Of a stretch of 64,000 nt of DNA, positions 51,304 through 59,360 are shown piece after piece. Position numbers and translations under genes: made by a program. Below the pieces are notes generated by a model, which made no database searches, was not told where the DNA came from, and saw only the letters and a program-made list of their open reading frames with translations. Origin of the DNA: CAVZCC01 sp963773765 (GTDB taxonomy: Bacteria; Actinomycetota; Acidimicrobiia; Acidimicrobiales; Microtrichaceae); assembly GCA_963773765.1 (NCBI GenBank), contig CAVZCC010000005.1:248001-312000 (forward strand), given 5' to 3'. Position 1 is the stretch's first letter. Every line of letters begins with the position of its first letter.

Positions 51304-51690
51304 TCAGCTGAGGTCGCGAACCCTGAGGGTGTCGACGTGCTGCTGGAAGGCGACCGCCTTGCCGCCATCCATGGTCCACACGTGGACCATCTTCACCACG
51401 GCCGGCTCACCGGAGCTCGTGTGCTTCCAGGTGTAGTTCCCGAGCGCCACGACGGTGTCGCCTTCGGCGACGAACTGCTCGGGAACCACCGCGAACTCGT
51501 CGCCGATCTCACCGAGGCGCATGAACACCCCTTCCAGAACGGCCTGGGGGCCGACATACGTGCCGGCGAGCGGAAATCCATCGGCCTCGGCCCACTGGAT
51601 GTCGTCGGCCATGACGCCGAGGGCGGCGGGTACGTCGCCCTCGGCGAAGCTCGCATAGGCGCCTTCGATGATCTCGCTGTTCGTTGCCAT
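51304..51690 (-). CDS. SnoaL-like/NTF2-family protein
   Basis: Small alpha+beta barrel protein of 128 aa. EIIEGAYASFAEGDVPAALG, DIQWAEADGFPLAGTYVGPQ, FVAEGDTVVALGNYTWKHTS and VHVWTMDGGKAVAFQQHVDT match the SnoaL/ketosteroid-isomerase-like fold. Active-site residues of delta5-3-ketosteroid isomerase are not clear, so catalysis is uncertain. ATG 51690 follows GGGAGGGG. It converges on the ODP gene and lies 94 nt downstream of tRNA-Ala. Confidence 0.85.
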   Translation of the reverse strand: MATNSEIIEGAYASFAEGDVPAALGVMADDIQWAEADGFPLAGTYVGPQAVLEGVFMRLGEIGDEFAVVPEQFVAEGDTVVALGNYTWKHTSSGEPAVVKMVHVWTMDGGKAVAFQQHVDTLRVRDLS

Positions 51691-51784
51691 CAGGTCCCCT
51701 CCCTGGGCAGTCTGCCCACCGGTCGACACTAACCCGGTCGGTCGGAATCGGTCGGCCGGAATGAGGCGGCAATCACGTTCGAGA

Positions 51785-51861
51785 TGGTGGAGGTGATGGG
51801 ATTCGAACCCACGGCCTCTTCGATGCGACCGAAGCGCTCTAGCCAGCTGAGCTACACCCCC
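51785..51861 (-). tRNA. tRNA-Ala (anticodon CGC)
   Basis: A 77-nt cloverleaf including encoded CCA. The acceptor stem is GGGGGTG (51855-51861) with CACCTCC (51789-51795), giving the G3:U70 pair of alanine tRNAs. D stem GCTC/GAGC, anticodon stem CTTCG/CGAAG with loop GTCGCAT (anticodon CGC), T arm GTGGGTTCGAATCCCAT. Reads GCG codons, which are common in this GC-rich genome. Confidence 0.93.
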
Positions 51862-51889
51862 GAATGGGAGACCGAAGTGTAGCGGTCCC

Positions 51890-52549
51890 TCAGCCGGGCC
51901 CCGAACCGGCGCCGCGACGGGACGCCTCCTCCAACGCATGCTGCAGCCGGGTCTGCAGCACCGTGGTGGTCAGGTCACCCCGGCTGCGCTCCAGCACGGC
52001 CCGCAGGGCGTCCAACGTCCGGCGCAGGCCTCCGGTGATGGCGTCGGGGAAGTCGACCACGCTGAGCGACTCGTACACGTCGTCCATCAGGCCCAACAGC
52101 TCCTCGCCCCGCTCCAGCTCGCCGTCGCGCAGCCGGTCCAGCAGGTGGCGGCGCAGCTCACTGGCGGCCTCGGCCAGCCCCTTGAGGTAGGCCGGGCCGC
52201 CGACGCGCAGGTCCTGGGCGGAGGGCAAGGGGTCCCCGGCCACCAGGGCGATGACGGAACGCGCCTCCACGTACTCCTTCTCCGCGTCGTGCAGGAAGCC
52301 GGCGTGCTCCACCGACGGGAACCCGTCGAGGGCGGCCTGGACCTCCCGCAGGGCCGACTCGGCCCGGTCGGCCAGCTCCAGGGCCCGCTCCGGCTGGAGC
52401 CGGTGCACGCTCTTGATGGAGGAGCCGCACAGCTGGATGACCGTGCGGCACCCGGGCAGCGCCGCCTCCCGGGCGGCGTTGGTGGCCTGCAGGGTGGCGC
52501 GGACGGACTCGACGTTGCGGGCGAGGCGGTCGGCTGCGTCCCCGGGCAC
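51890..52549 (-). CDS. Translin-family protein
   Basis: Helical protein of 219 aa. GFLHDAEKEYVEARSVIAL, DLRVGGPAYLKGLAEAASEL, LMDDVYESLSVVDFPDAITG and GLRRTLDALRAVLERSRGDL are translin landmarks (FLHDAEKEY, YLKGLAEA, DYPDAITGGLRR-like). Eukaryotic translin/TRAX bind and process RNA and single-stranded DNA; archaeal homologues exist and bacterial ones are rarer. GTG 52549 is the chosen start, 15 nt after the stop of the GlpR-like gene. The TRAX catalytic Glu triad is not obvious (E in AEKEYVEA, E in ERGEELL). Its job here is unknown. Confidence 0.75.
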   Translation of the reverse strand: MPGDAADRLARNVESVRATLQATNAAREAALPGCRTVIQLCGSSIKSVHRLQPERALELADRAESALREVQAALDGFPSVEHAGFLHDAEKEYVEARSVIALVAGDPLPSAQDLRVGGPAYLKGLAEAASELRRHLLDRLRDGELERGEELLGLMDDVYESLSVVDFPDAITGGLRRTLDALRAVLERSRGDLTTTVLQTRLQHALEEASRRGAGSGPG

Positions 52550-52563
52550 GCTGCGCCCGGTGG

Positions 52564-53088
52564 TCAGTTCGCGATGCGGCGGGCGTTGACCGGGGTGACC
52601 CGGCCGACGGCGCCGAACTCCTGGATGGAGTTGACCTGCGGGGCGAACCCACCGACGGTGCGCCGCTGCGGGGCGGGGGCGTTGGTGACCTGGGCCAGCA
52701 GCACCACGTACGCGACCAGCAGCGCGTCCGCCACCAGGTGCAGGAGCAGGAACGGACCACCGAAGGCGACGGTGCACAGCAGGGTCAGGATGGCAGCGGC
52801 ACCGAGGACGGTGAGCACCTCCTGGCGGCGCTTGCGCACTGCCGGGGAGACCGTCCGGGCCGGGGCGGCGGGAGCGGAGGCGGACCGGGTCCGCATGTCG
52901 ATCACGTTGGAACCGTCACCCAGTGACGAGGAACGCGAACCGGGACGCTGCAGCGAGGACAGCTGGTGGTTGAACGATCGGATGCTGTCACCGCCGCGGA
53001 CGCCGGAGAACTTCTTGACGGCTTCCGGGAGCAGGACGATGGCCCAGACGACTGCCAGGCCGAGCAACACCAGTGTGGAGACACTCAT
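52564..53088 (-). CDS. GlpR-like bitopic/multi-span membrane protein
   Basis: Protein of 174 aa. N-terminal span VLLGLAVVWAIVLLPEAVKK, cytoplasmic segment of about 70 residues (Ser/Arg-rich), then two spans close together (VLTVLGAAAILTLLCTVAF; LLLHLVADALLVAYVVLLA) and a C-terminal tail. The LLP motif after the first span and this layout match GlpR, the membrane receptor for the MoeA-like division protein Glp in Corynebacterium (Rv0996 near galU-moeA1 in Mycobacterium). The window has galU and moeA 3-5 kb away. Assignment is from layout and context, not from a search. Confidence 0.5.
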   Translation of the reverse strand: MSVSTLVLLGLAVVWAIVLLPEAVKKFSGVRGGDSIRSFNHQLSSLQRPGSRSSSLGDGSNVIDMRTRSASAPAAPARTVSPAVRKRRQEVLTVLGAAAILTLLCTVAFGGPFLLLHLVADALLVAYVVLLAQVTNAPAPQRRTVGGFAPQVNSIQEFGAVGRVTPVNARRIAN

Positions 53089-53297
53089 GAGTCAGCGCGG
53101 TTTCCTTTCGAGGACCCCTGTGGTTGCGGGCACGAACCTAGTGGTCATGTCGCAACTGTTACAAGTCGGTGACGAACTACACCGATGTCATCCTAGGGGC
53201 GGGAGCGGCCACGTCCGGGCCATGGGGAGGACATGTCCCGACCGTCCGGCCGACACCGCGGCGCCACCGGACCCGACAGGGGTCCGGCCGGAGTCGC

Positions 53298-53813
53298 TCA
53301 GAGGTCGTCGAGGGAGGTCTCGAGCAGGTCGTGGTCGTTGTCCCGGCGGTACACCCCGGAACGCCCGCCGGTCTTCTCCCACAGCGCCACGTTGGAGATC
53401 ACCATGGACCGGTCCACGGACTTGCACATGTCGTAGATGGTCAGGCACGCCACGTTGGCCGCGGTGAGGGCTTCCATCTCCACGCCGGTGCGGTCCACGG
53501 TCTCCACCTGGGCCTCCACCTCGATGAAGGTGTCCTCGATGCGGAAGTTCACCAGCACCGCGCCCACCAGGACCGGGTGGCACAACGGGATCAGGTCAGA
53601 GGCCCGTTTGGCCGCCTGGATGCCCGCCACCCTGGCCACCGACAGCACGTCGCCCTTGTTGATGGCACCACGGGCCACCAGGGAGGTGGTGTCGGTGCTC
53701 ATGTTCACCCGGCCCCGGGCGATGGCCCGACGGTGCGTCGGCTCCTTGGGCGTGACGTCGACCATGCGAGCACGGCCCAGCGGATCAAGATGGGTGAGAC
53801 CCCGGTCGGACAT
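53298..53813 (-). CDS. moaC: Cyclic pyranopterin monophosphate synthase
   Basis: Molybdenum-cofactor step 1b: converts the MoaA product to cyclic pyranopterin monophosphate. Length 171 aa. LTHLDPLGRARMVDVTPKEP starts the fold; ASDLIPLCHPVLVGAVLVNF, VDRTGVEMEALTAANVA, and LTIYDMCKSVDRSMVI carry the family His, Glu and Lys residues. ATG 53813 is used; the longer frame is not supported. It shares a 199-nt divergent region with the LALTG gene. The other enzyme (MoaA) is 1.2 kb away on the same strand. Confidence 0.95.
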   Translation of the reverse strand: MSDRGLTHLDPLGRARMVDVTPKEPTHRRAIARGRVNMSTDTTSLVARGAINKGDVLSVARVAGIQAAKRASDLIPLCHPVLVGAVLVNFRIEDTFIEVEAQVETVDRTGVEMEALTAANVACLTIYDMCKSVDRSMVISNVALWEKTGGRSGVYRRDNDHDLLETSLDDL

Positions 53814-54012
53814 GGGGCGAGTGTAGGCCGTCGGTCGGGCCCCACGGGCGGGACCGACGGGACGGCAACGGACCGCGGTGGCAGGGCAGACAACCCATGG
53901 ACGGATCACCCGGGCCGGTCCACCCTTCGGGCTACCATTCGGTCGGCAGCGCTTGGGGATGCCAGGGAGTGGGCGCGTCGGCCGCCCGCACCAGTGGAAC
54001 TGGAGTCAGCAC

Positions 54013-54942
54013 GTGAAGGCAGCACCCGGAACACCCGCCCGCAGTCGATCGGCCACGGCCCGGCTCGCCGCCGGCCTCGCCGCACTGGTCGCCGGCCTGG
54101 CCCTGGTCTCCACCGCATTCGTGGGAGGCGCCGGCGCCGCGGAGTCCAGCGGCATCTCCATCGTCCAGAACGTCACACCGACCGAGGGATGCACCCCCCT
54201 GCCCCAGCTGACCTACGTGACCCAACAGGGCTTCTCCACCTACCGCCTGGTCGTCACCGCACCGGAGAAGCCGTGCACACCGATCAACGCGGCGGCCGCC
54301 ATCTACTCCATGCCCACCGACGGGTCCCAGTGGCCACAGTCGCTCAAGGAGCGCAAGGACTTCACCATCGCCGAGGCCGGCGTCACCGAGATCACCTTCA
54401 CCAAGGCGTGCGACCCGGAGCAGTTCGACGTGCTGACCGGCGCCACGCCCCCGGTGATCTCACCGAACGGCGCCTGGCACGGTCCGCTGCTGTTCCCCGG
54501 CGACGTCGGCACATCCCTCCAGTGGCAGCCGGATGCGGAGTGGCGCCAGGAGAACCAGTGCGTGCCGGCCTCGACCAGCACCACGACCACGACCACGTCC
54601 ACCCCGGGGACGCCCCCACCGGAGGTGAACGGCTCCACGACGCTCCCACCGCCCGCCGTCAACGGGTCCACCACCATCGCGACCACCACCACGGTCACGG
54701 TGGCCGGCATCTCGGCCACCCGGACGCCGGCGGTCCAGACCGCGGGCACCAGCACGAACGCCTCCACCTCGCTCGCCCTGACGGGCGCCAACTCCGACGC
54801 GGTGGCCCTGGTCGGCGCCGCCCTGTTGGTGGCCGGCCTGGTCCTGGTGGTCTCCGCCCGCCGCCGCACCGTGGCCGCCGCAGTGGACAACGGCCCGGAG
54901 CCGCACCGGCCCACCTGGTTCGACCCCGACGACCGCTGGTAG
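54013..54942 (+). CDS. Secreted protein with LALTG wall-sorting signal
   Basis: Exported protein of 309 aa. GTG 54013 follows GGAG by 9 nt. Signal peptide LAAGLAALVAGLALVSTAFV with cleavage near AGAAE. The mature domain (residues 45-195) has four or more Cys (GCTPLPQ, KPCTPINA, KACDPEQF, NQCVPAST) that can form disulfides. A Thr/Pro linker follows (TSTTTTTTSTPGTPPPEVNG). The end has LALTG, a span (AVALVGAALLVAGLVLVV) and RRR, then an unusual 25-residue tail past it. It interrupts the moa genes and points the other way. It resembles the two LAFTG proteins only in its sorting end. Confidence 0.72.
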   Translation: MKAAPGTPARSRSATARLAAGLAALVAGLALVSTAFVGGAGAAESSGISIVQNVTPTEGCTPLPQLTYVTQQGFSTYRLVVTAPEKPCTPINAAAAIYSMPTDGSQWPQSLKERKDFTIAEAGVTEITFTKACDPEQFDVLTGATPPVISPNGAWHGPLLFPGDVGTSLQWQPDAEWRQENQCVPASTSTTTTTTSTPGTPPPEVNGSTTLPPPAVNGSTTIATTTTVTVAGISATRTPAVQTAGTSTNASTSLALTGANSDAVALVGAALLVAGLVLVVSARRRTVAAAVDNGPEPHRPTWFDPDDRW

Positions 54943-55009
54943 CACCAGCGGTCACCCCGGCTCCCCCGCGTTCCGCTCGGGCCCGGACCGCGGTGACCGG
55001 GCGCGGTGC

Positions 55010-55990
55010 CTAGCCCCCGATCTGGGACATGGACCGGCGGGGCCGGATGAAGGTCACCTGGCCGATGGCGTGGCCGGCCCACTTGGCGCCGACACACCGC
55101 TCGATCACCTCGGCGAGGTCGTCGTCGGACCCGCCCGAGCGCAGGACGCCCCGCAGGTCGAACTCCTCCACCGCGAACAGGCAGTTGCGCATGCGTCCCT
55201 CCGAGGTGAGGCGGACGCGGTCGCACGACTCGCAGAAGGGCCGCGTGACGCTGGGGATCACTCCCACCTCGCCCCCGCCGTCGAGGTAGCGGAACCGCTC
55301 CGCGGGTTGGTGGCCGCGGTCCACCGCGACCACCGGGTACACCTCGTTGATGGCCGCCACGATCTGGTCCTGGGACACGACCTGGTCCCGGGTCCAGTGG
55401 TGCTCTGCGTCCAGCGGCATGAACTCGATGAAGCGGACCGTCACGCCCCGGTCGCGACCGAAGGCGGCGAAGTCCACCACCTCGTCGTCGTTGACCCCGC
55501 GCATCATCACCACGTTGACCTTGACCGGTGCCAGGCCCGCGGCCACCGCGGCGTCGATCCCGGCCAGGACCCGGTCCAGTTCGTCCCGCCTGGTCAGCTG
55601 CTCGAAGCGGTCCCGCCGGAGGGAGTCGAGCGACACGTTGATCCGCTTCAGCCCGGCCTCGGCCAGGTCGTGGGCCTGGTTGGCCAGCGTCGCACCGTTG
55701 GTGGTCACGGCCAGGTCCACCCCGAGGGCGGCCAGCTTGCCGACCAGGACCGGGAAGTGGGCACGGATGGTGGGCTCGCCCCCGGTCAGGCGGATGGAGT
55801 CGATGCCGTAGCGCTGCACCATGAGCCCCGCGATCCGCTCGATCTCCTCGAAGGTCAGGACCTCGGAGCGGGGCAACCAGTCCATGCCCTCCTCCGGCAT
55901 GCAGTACGAGCACCGGAAGTTGCAGCGGTCGGTGACCGAGATGCGCAGGTCGCGGTGCACGCGCCCGAAGGAGTCGACGAGGTCGGCCAC
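55010..55990 (-). CDS. moaA: GTP 3',8-cyclase (radical SAM)
   Basis: First step of molybdenum-cofactor synthesis. Length 326 aa. The SAM cluster motif is DRCNFRCSYCMPEEG; LTGGEPTIR, RINVSLDSLRRDRFEQL and RFIEFMPLD are typical. The C-terminal cluster motif FCESCDRVRLTSEGRMRNCL is complete; the family C-terminal GG (QIGG) is present. It starts at GTG 55990. It lies 43 nt past the moeA stop on the same strand, and converges with the LALTG gene. Confidence 0.95.
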   Translation of the reverse strand: MADLVDSFGRVHRDLRISVTDRCNFRCSYCMPEEGMDWLPRSEVLTFEEIERIAGLMVQRYGIDSIRLTGGEPTIRAHFPVLVGKLAALGVDLAVTTNGATLANQAHDLAEAGLKRINVSLDSLRRDRFEQLTRRDELDRVLAGIDAAVAAGLAPVKVNVVMMRGVNDDEVVDFAAFGRDRGVTVRFIEFMPLDAEHHWTRDQVVSQDQIVAAINEVYPVVAVDRGHQPAERFRYLDGGGEVGVIPSVTRPFCESCDRVRLTSEGRMRNCLFAVEEFDLRGVLRSGGSDDDLAEVIERCVGAKWAGHAIGQVTFIRPRRSMSQIGG

Positions 55991-56033
55991 GGGCCCATCG
56001 TACGGTGCACGGAGCCGGTCGGTCCCCCGCCCC

Positions 56034-57243
56034 TCACGGATCGAGCAGGATCACCTCGACCGTTCCACCCTCCGCCACGCCGTCACCGTCGGCCAGGACC
56101 GCCAGACCGTCGGCCGCCGCCATGGCCGACAGGTGGTGCGATCCCTGGCCCCCGGCCGACGACGCGAGGAACCCGAGGTCGTCGTCCTGGTCCACCCGCA
56201 CCCGCACGAAGTGGGTCTTGCCGTCAGGCCGACGCCGGAAGGGACCGGCCGCCGTGGCACGGACCCGGCGACGGTCCACACGGTCCCGTCCCGCCATCGT
56301 CATCAGCCCTGGCCGGGCGAACAGCTCGAAGCTGACCATCGAGCTGACGGGGTTGCCGGGCAGGCCGAACACCGGCACGCCGTCGACCAGCCCGAAGGCG
56401 AACGGCTTGGCCGGCTTGATGGCCACCTGCATCCACCGCATGTCGCCGATCCGCCCCAGCACCGCCTTGACGAAGTCGAAGTCACCCATGGACACGCCCC
56501 CGCTGGTGAGCAGCGCGTCGCAGCGGTCCACGCCGTTGCGCAGCGCGCCCTCGATGCGGTCCTCGTCGTCGGGCACCAGGCCCAGGTCCACGGCGTGGAA
56601 CCCCGACCTCTGGCACAGGGCCAGCAGCGCCAACCGGTTGGAGTCGCGGATCTGGCCCCGTTCCAGCGGTCCACCGCCCTGGACCAGTTCGTCGCCGGTG
56701 GACACCACCCCGACCACCGGGCGGCGCACCACGTCCACGTGGGTGCGGCCCACGGTGGCCAGGACCCCCAGGTGGCCGGCGGTCAGCACCGTGCCGGCCT
56801 CCACCACCACGTCACCGGGGCGGACGTCGTCCCCGGCCGGGCGGATGTGGGACCCGGCCTCCACGATCCGGCCCACCGTCACCACCTCGGCGCCGCCCTC
56901 GTCGCGGACCGACGTGTCCTCCACCATCACGATGGCATCGGCCCCGGGCGGGACGGGCGCGCCGGTCATGATCCGCACGGCCTGTCCGGGGCCGACCGGC
57001 ACGTCGCCCCGGGACCCGGCGGCGACGGTGCCCGCCACCCGGAGGTCCACCCCCACGGCCAGGTCGCCGGCACGGACGGCGAAACCGTCGACCGCGGTGT
57101 TGTCGAACGGCGGCACCGCCTCGGCGGACGCCACGGCCTCCGTGGTCACCAGGCCATGGGCCTGGTCCAGCGGCAGGGACTGCCGGGGGCAGGACCTGGA
57201 GCCGGTCTCGGACGTGGGCCCAGGCGTCGGGAAGCGAGATCAC
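56034..57243 (-). CDS. moeA: MoeA/gephyrin-like molybdopterin molybdotransferase or Glp (one apparent frameshift)
   Basis: Protein of 402 aa after correction. Near 57190 a surplus C in a C5 run breaks the frame; before it is VISLPDAWAHVRDRLQVLP (GTG 57243), after it LPLDQAHGLVTTEAVASAE. Then PPFDNTAVDGFAVRAGD, QAVRIMTGAPVPPGADAIVM, GRPVVGVVSTGDELV-like VGVVSTGDELVQ, DSNRLALLALC, LLTSGGVSMGDFDFVKAVL and VPVFGLPGNPVSSMVSFELF are MoeA landmarks. It lies 25 nt after galU, as moeA1/glp does in corynebacteria and mycobacteria, where the protein also acts in cell division. With moaA and moaC here, a molybdenum role is equally likely. Confidence 0.88.
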
Positions 57244-57268
57244 ACCGCCAGTTGACCAGACCGGACGG

Positions 57269-58150
57269 TCAGACGAGACCCTCGCGCCGGCACACGTCGG
57301 TGAGGAAGGAACGGAACTCGGGGCCGAGGTCCTCCCGCTCGAGCGCCAGCTCGACCGTGGCCCGCAGGTAGTCGATCTTCTTGCCGATGTCGAAGCGCCC
57401 CTCGCTGAACACGTAGCCGAACACCGGCTCCCGGGTGAGCAGCGTGGCGATGGCATCGGTGAGCTGGATCTCGCCGCCCACACCCGGCTCGAGGTGGGAG
57501 ATCTCCTCGAAGATGGCCGGCGTGAACAGGTACCGGCCCATGACGGCCAGGTTGGAGGGCGCCAGGGCCGGTTCCGGCTTCTCCACGATCTCGGTGATGC
57601 GGCACAGGGCACCGTCCCGGTCCTCCACCGCGGCGCAGCCGTAGGCGGAGATCTGGTCGCGGGGGACCTCCATGAGGGCCACCACCGAACTGCGCTGCTC
57701 GTCGAAGGTCTTGATCATGTCCTTCAGCACCGTGGAGTGCTCGTCCATGATGTCGTCGCCCAGCATGACCACGAACGGCTCGTTGCCCACGTGCTTGCGG
57801 GCGACCGACACCGCGTGGCCCAGGCCCAGGGGCTCGCCCTGGCGGACGAAGTGGATGTCCGCCAGCTCGGCCAGCTCGACCACCTCGGCCAGGTCGCCCA
57901 TCTTGCCCTTCGCCTGCAGCTGGTACTCCAGCTCGAAGTTGCGGTCGAAATGGTCCTCGAGGCTGCGCTTGTTCCGGCCCGTGATGATGAGGATGTCGTC
58001 GATGCCGGCGGCGACCGCCTCCTCCACCACGTACTGGATCGCGGGCTTGTCCACGACCGGCAGCATCTCCTTGGGCTGCGCCTTGGTGGCGGGCAGGAAC
58101 CTGGTGCCCAGGCCCGCCGCCGGGATGACCGCCTTGGTGACCGTGCTCAT
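57269..58150 (-). CDS. galU: UTP-glucose-1-phosphate uridylyltransferase
   Basis: Makes UDP-glucose for wall and glycan synthesis. Length 293 aa. VIPAAGLGTRFLPATKAQPK is the nucleotide-binding signature; EMLPVVDKPAIQYVVEEAV, ITGRNKRSLEDHFD, FVRQGEPLGLGHAVSVAR, FVVMLGDDIMD, GEIQLTDAIATLL and GRFDIGKKIDYLRATVELAL follow. ATG 58150 (MSTVTKAVIPAAG) is used; the longer frame is not coding. It heads the run galU-moeA-moaA and is divergent from the FmdB gene. Confidence 0.95.
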   Translation of the reverse strand: MSTVTKAVIPAAGLGTRFLPATKAQPKEMLPVVDKPAIQYVVEEAVAAGIDDILIITGRNKRSLEDHFDRNFELEYQLQAKGKMGDLAEVVELAELADIHFVRQGEPLGLGHAVSVARKHVGNEPFVVMLGDDIMDEHSTVLKDMIKTFDEQRSSVVALMEVPRDQISAYGCAAVEDRDGALCRITEIVEKPEPALAPSNLAVMGRYLFTPAIFEEISHLEPGVGGEIQLTDAIATLLTREPVFGYVFSEGRFDIGKKIDYLRATVELALEREDLGPEFRSFLTDVCRREGLV

Positions 58151-58293
58151 GACCTGACCATCCCCATCTCGCTCCCCGTTCCCGTGGTGTGCGGTCGATG
58201 GTACCGAACGGACGTCGCCGTTCCGCATGGGTACTCCTACCCGTGGGCCGCCCCGGGGCTGACTGGCGGAGGGTCCCGGGAGGTCCGGTAGCA

Positions 58294-58320
58294 TTAGCAC
58301 TCGTCCCACGCGACTGCTAA
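58294..58320 (+). promoter_or_regulatory. CIRCE-like HrcA operator
   Basis: TTAGCACTC, a 9-nt spacer, then GACTGCTAA. This matches the CIRCE inverted repeat TTAGCACTC-N9-GAGTGCTAA at 17 of 18 arm positions, with the exact spacer. It ends 18 nt before the FmdB start and overlaps the likely promoter. Predicted control: HrcA heat-shock repressor. Confidence 0.7.
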
Positions 58321-58338
58321 CGCTCCCCGGAGAACCCG

Positions 58339-58701
58339 ATGCCCGTCTACGAGTACCGCTGCCGCACCTGCGGCCACCAGTTCGACATCCAGCAGTCGTT
58401 CACCGACGACGCGCTCACCGAGTGCCCCGAGTGCCGGGGTGAGCTGCGCAAGGTGTTCGCCGCCGTCGGCATCTCGTTCAAGGGATCCGGCTTCTACAAG
58501 ACCGACAGCCGGGCCGGCTCGTCCAGCTCGGGGTCGTCGAGCTCGCCCTCGACCACCTCAGGGACGTCCGGCTCGGGGTCGGACAGCTCCTCGTCCTCGT
58601 CGGACTCCGGGACGTCGTCATCGAGCGGTTCGGGCGGTTCGGACTCGTCCTCGTCCTCGACGGCCACCAGCACACCCAGCACGTCGTCCTCCAAGGACTG
58701 A
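58339..58701 (+). CDS. FmdB-family zinc-ribbon protein with Ser-rich tail
   Basis: Protein of 120 aa. MPVYEYRCRTCGHQFDIQQS and LTECPECRGELRKVF give the two CxxC zinc knuckles of FmdB proteins, followed by VGISFKGSGFYKTD. From residue 58 the sequence is almost all Ser/Gly/Asp/Thr. Such tails occur in actinobacterial members. Ribosome site GGAG, 7 nt before ATG. Role unknown; transcription-factor or formamidase-linked roles proposed for the family are not proven. The CIRCE-like element upstream suggests heat-shock induction. Confidence 0.88.
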   Translation: MPVYEYRCRTCGHQFDIQQSFTDDALTECPECRGELRKVFAAVGISFKGSGFYKTDSRAGSSSSGSSSSPSTTSGTSGSGSDSSSSSSDSGTSSSSGSGGSDSSSSSTATSTPSTSSSKD

Positions 58702-58742
58702 CGCCAGGGCACGGCACCGGCCGCAGGATCAGGCCTGCTGGA

Positions 58743-59360
58743 TCAGGCCTGCTGGATCGTCGCGTGTGACTCCCGCACGGCCCGCTGCATCAGGTGGTCC
58801 AGCAGGGCGATGAGCACCATCTTGACCGAGTCCTTGGACCGGGCATCGGTGCGGACCAGGGGCACGTGGGCCGACAGTGACAGCGCGTCCCGCACCTCCT
58901 CCAGCGAATACGAACCTGCGTCCGGGAACTGGTTCACGGCGGCGACGAACGGCACGCCCCTGCTCTCGAAGAAGTCGACCGCGGCGAAGCACTGCTCGAT
59001 CCGGCGGGTGTCCAGGAGCACCACCGCCCCCAGGGCCCCGTCCACCAGGTCGTCCCACATGAACCAGAAGCGCTCCTGACCGGGGGTGCCGAACAGGTAC
59101 AGGATCAGCTCCGCGTCCACGGTGATGCGACCGAAGTCCATCGCCACCGTGGTCGAGGTCTTGCGGTCCACCTGGGAGAGGTCGTCGACGGACTCGGAGT
59201 AGGCCGTCATCGTGGCCTCCGTGGTCAACGGCTCGATCTCGGAGATGGCCCCCACCAACGTGGTCTTGCCCACGCCGAATCCGCCCGCCACCAGGATCTT
59301 CACCGGCTGGGGTGCGCCCTGGTGCAGGGCCGGGGTCTGGTCAGAGTGCTCGTACTGCAT
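58743..59360 (-). CDS. cvnD: CvnD-type small GTPase of the conservon
   Basis: Small Ras-like GTP-binding protein of 205 aa. P-loop AGGFGVGKTTLVGAI, switch/G2 region TTVAMDFGRI, G3 LFGTPGQERFWFM (in place of DxxG) and AAVNQFPDAG where the NKxD motif would be. All are as in CvnD proteins. ATG 59360 lies inside the end of cvnC, a 20-nt overlap. Streptomyces CvnA-D are proposed to form a membrane-linked signalling complex resembling eukaryotic G-protein coupling. Confidence 0.9.
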   Translation of the reverse strand: MQYEHSDQTPALHQGAPQPVKILVAGGFGVGKTTLVGAISEIEPLTTEATMTAYSESVDDLSQVDRKTSTTVAMDFGRITVDAELILYLFGTPGQERFWFMWDDLVDGALGAVVLLDTRRIEQCFAAVDFFESRGVPFVAAVNQFPDAGSYSLEEVRDALSLSAHVPLVRTDARSKDSVKMVLIALLDHLMQRAVRESHATIQQA

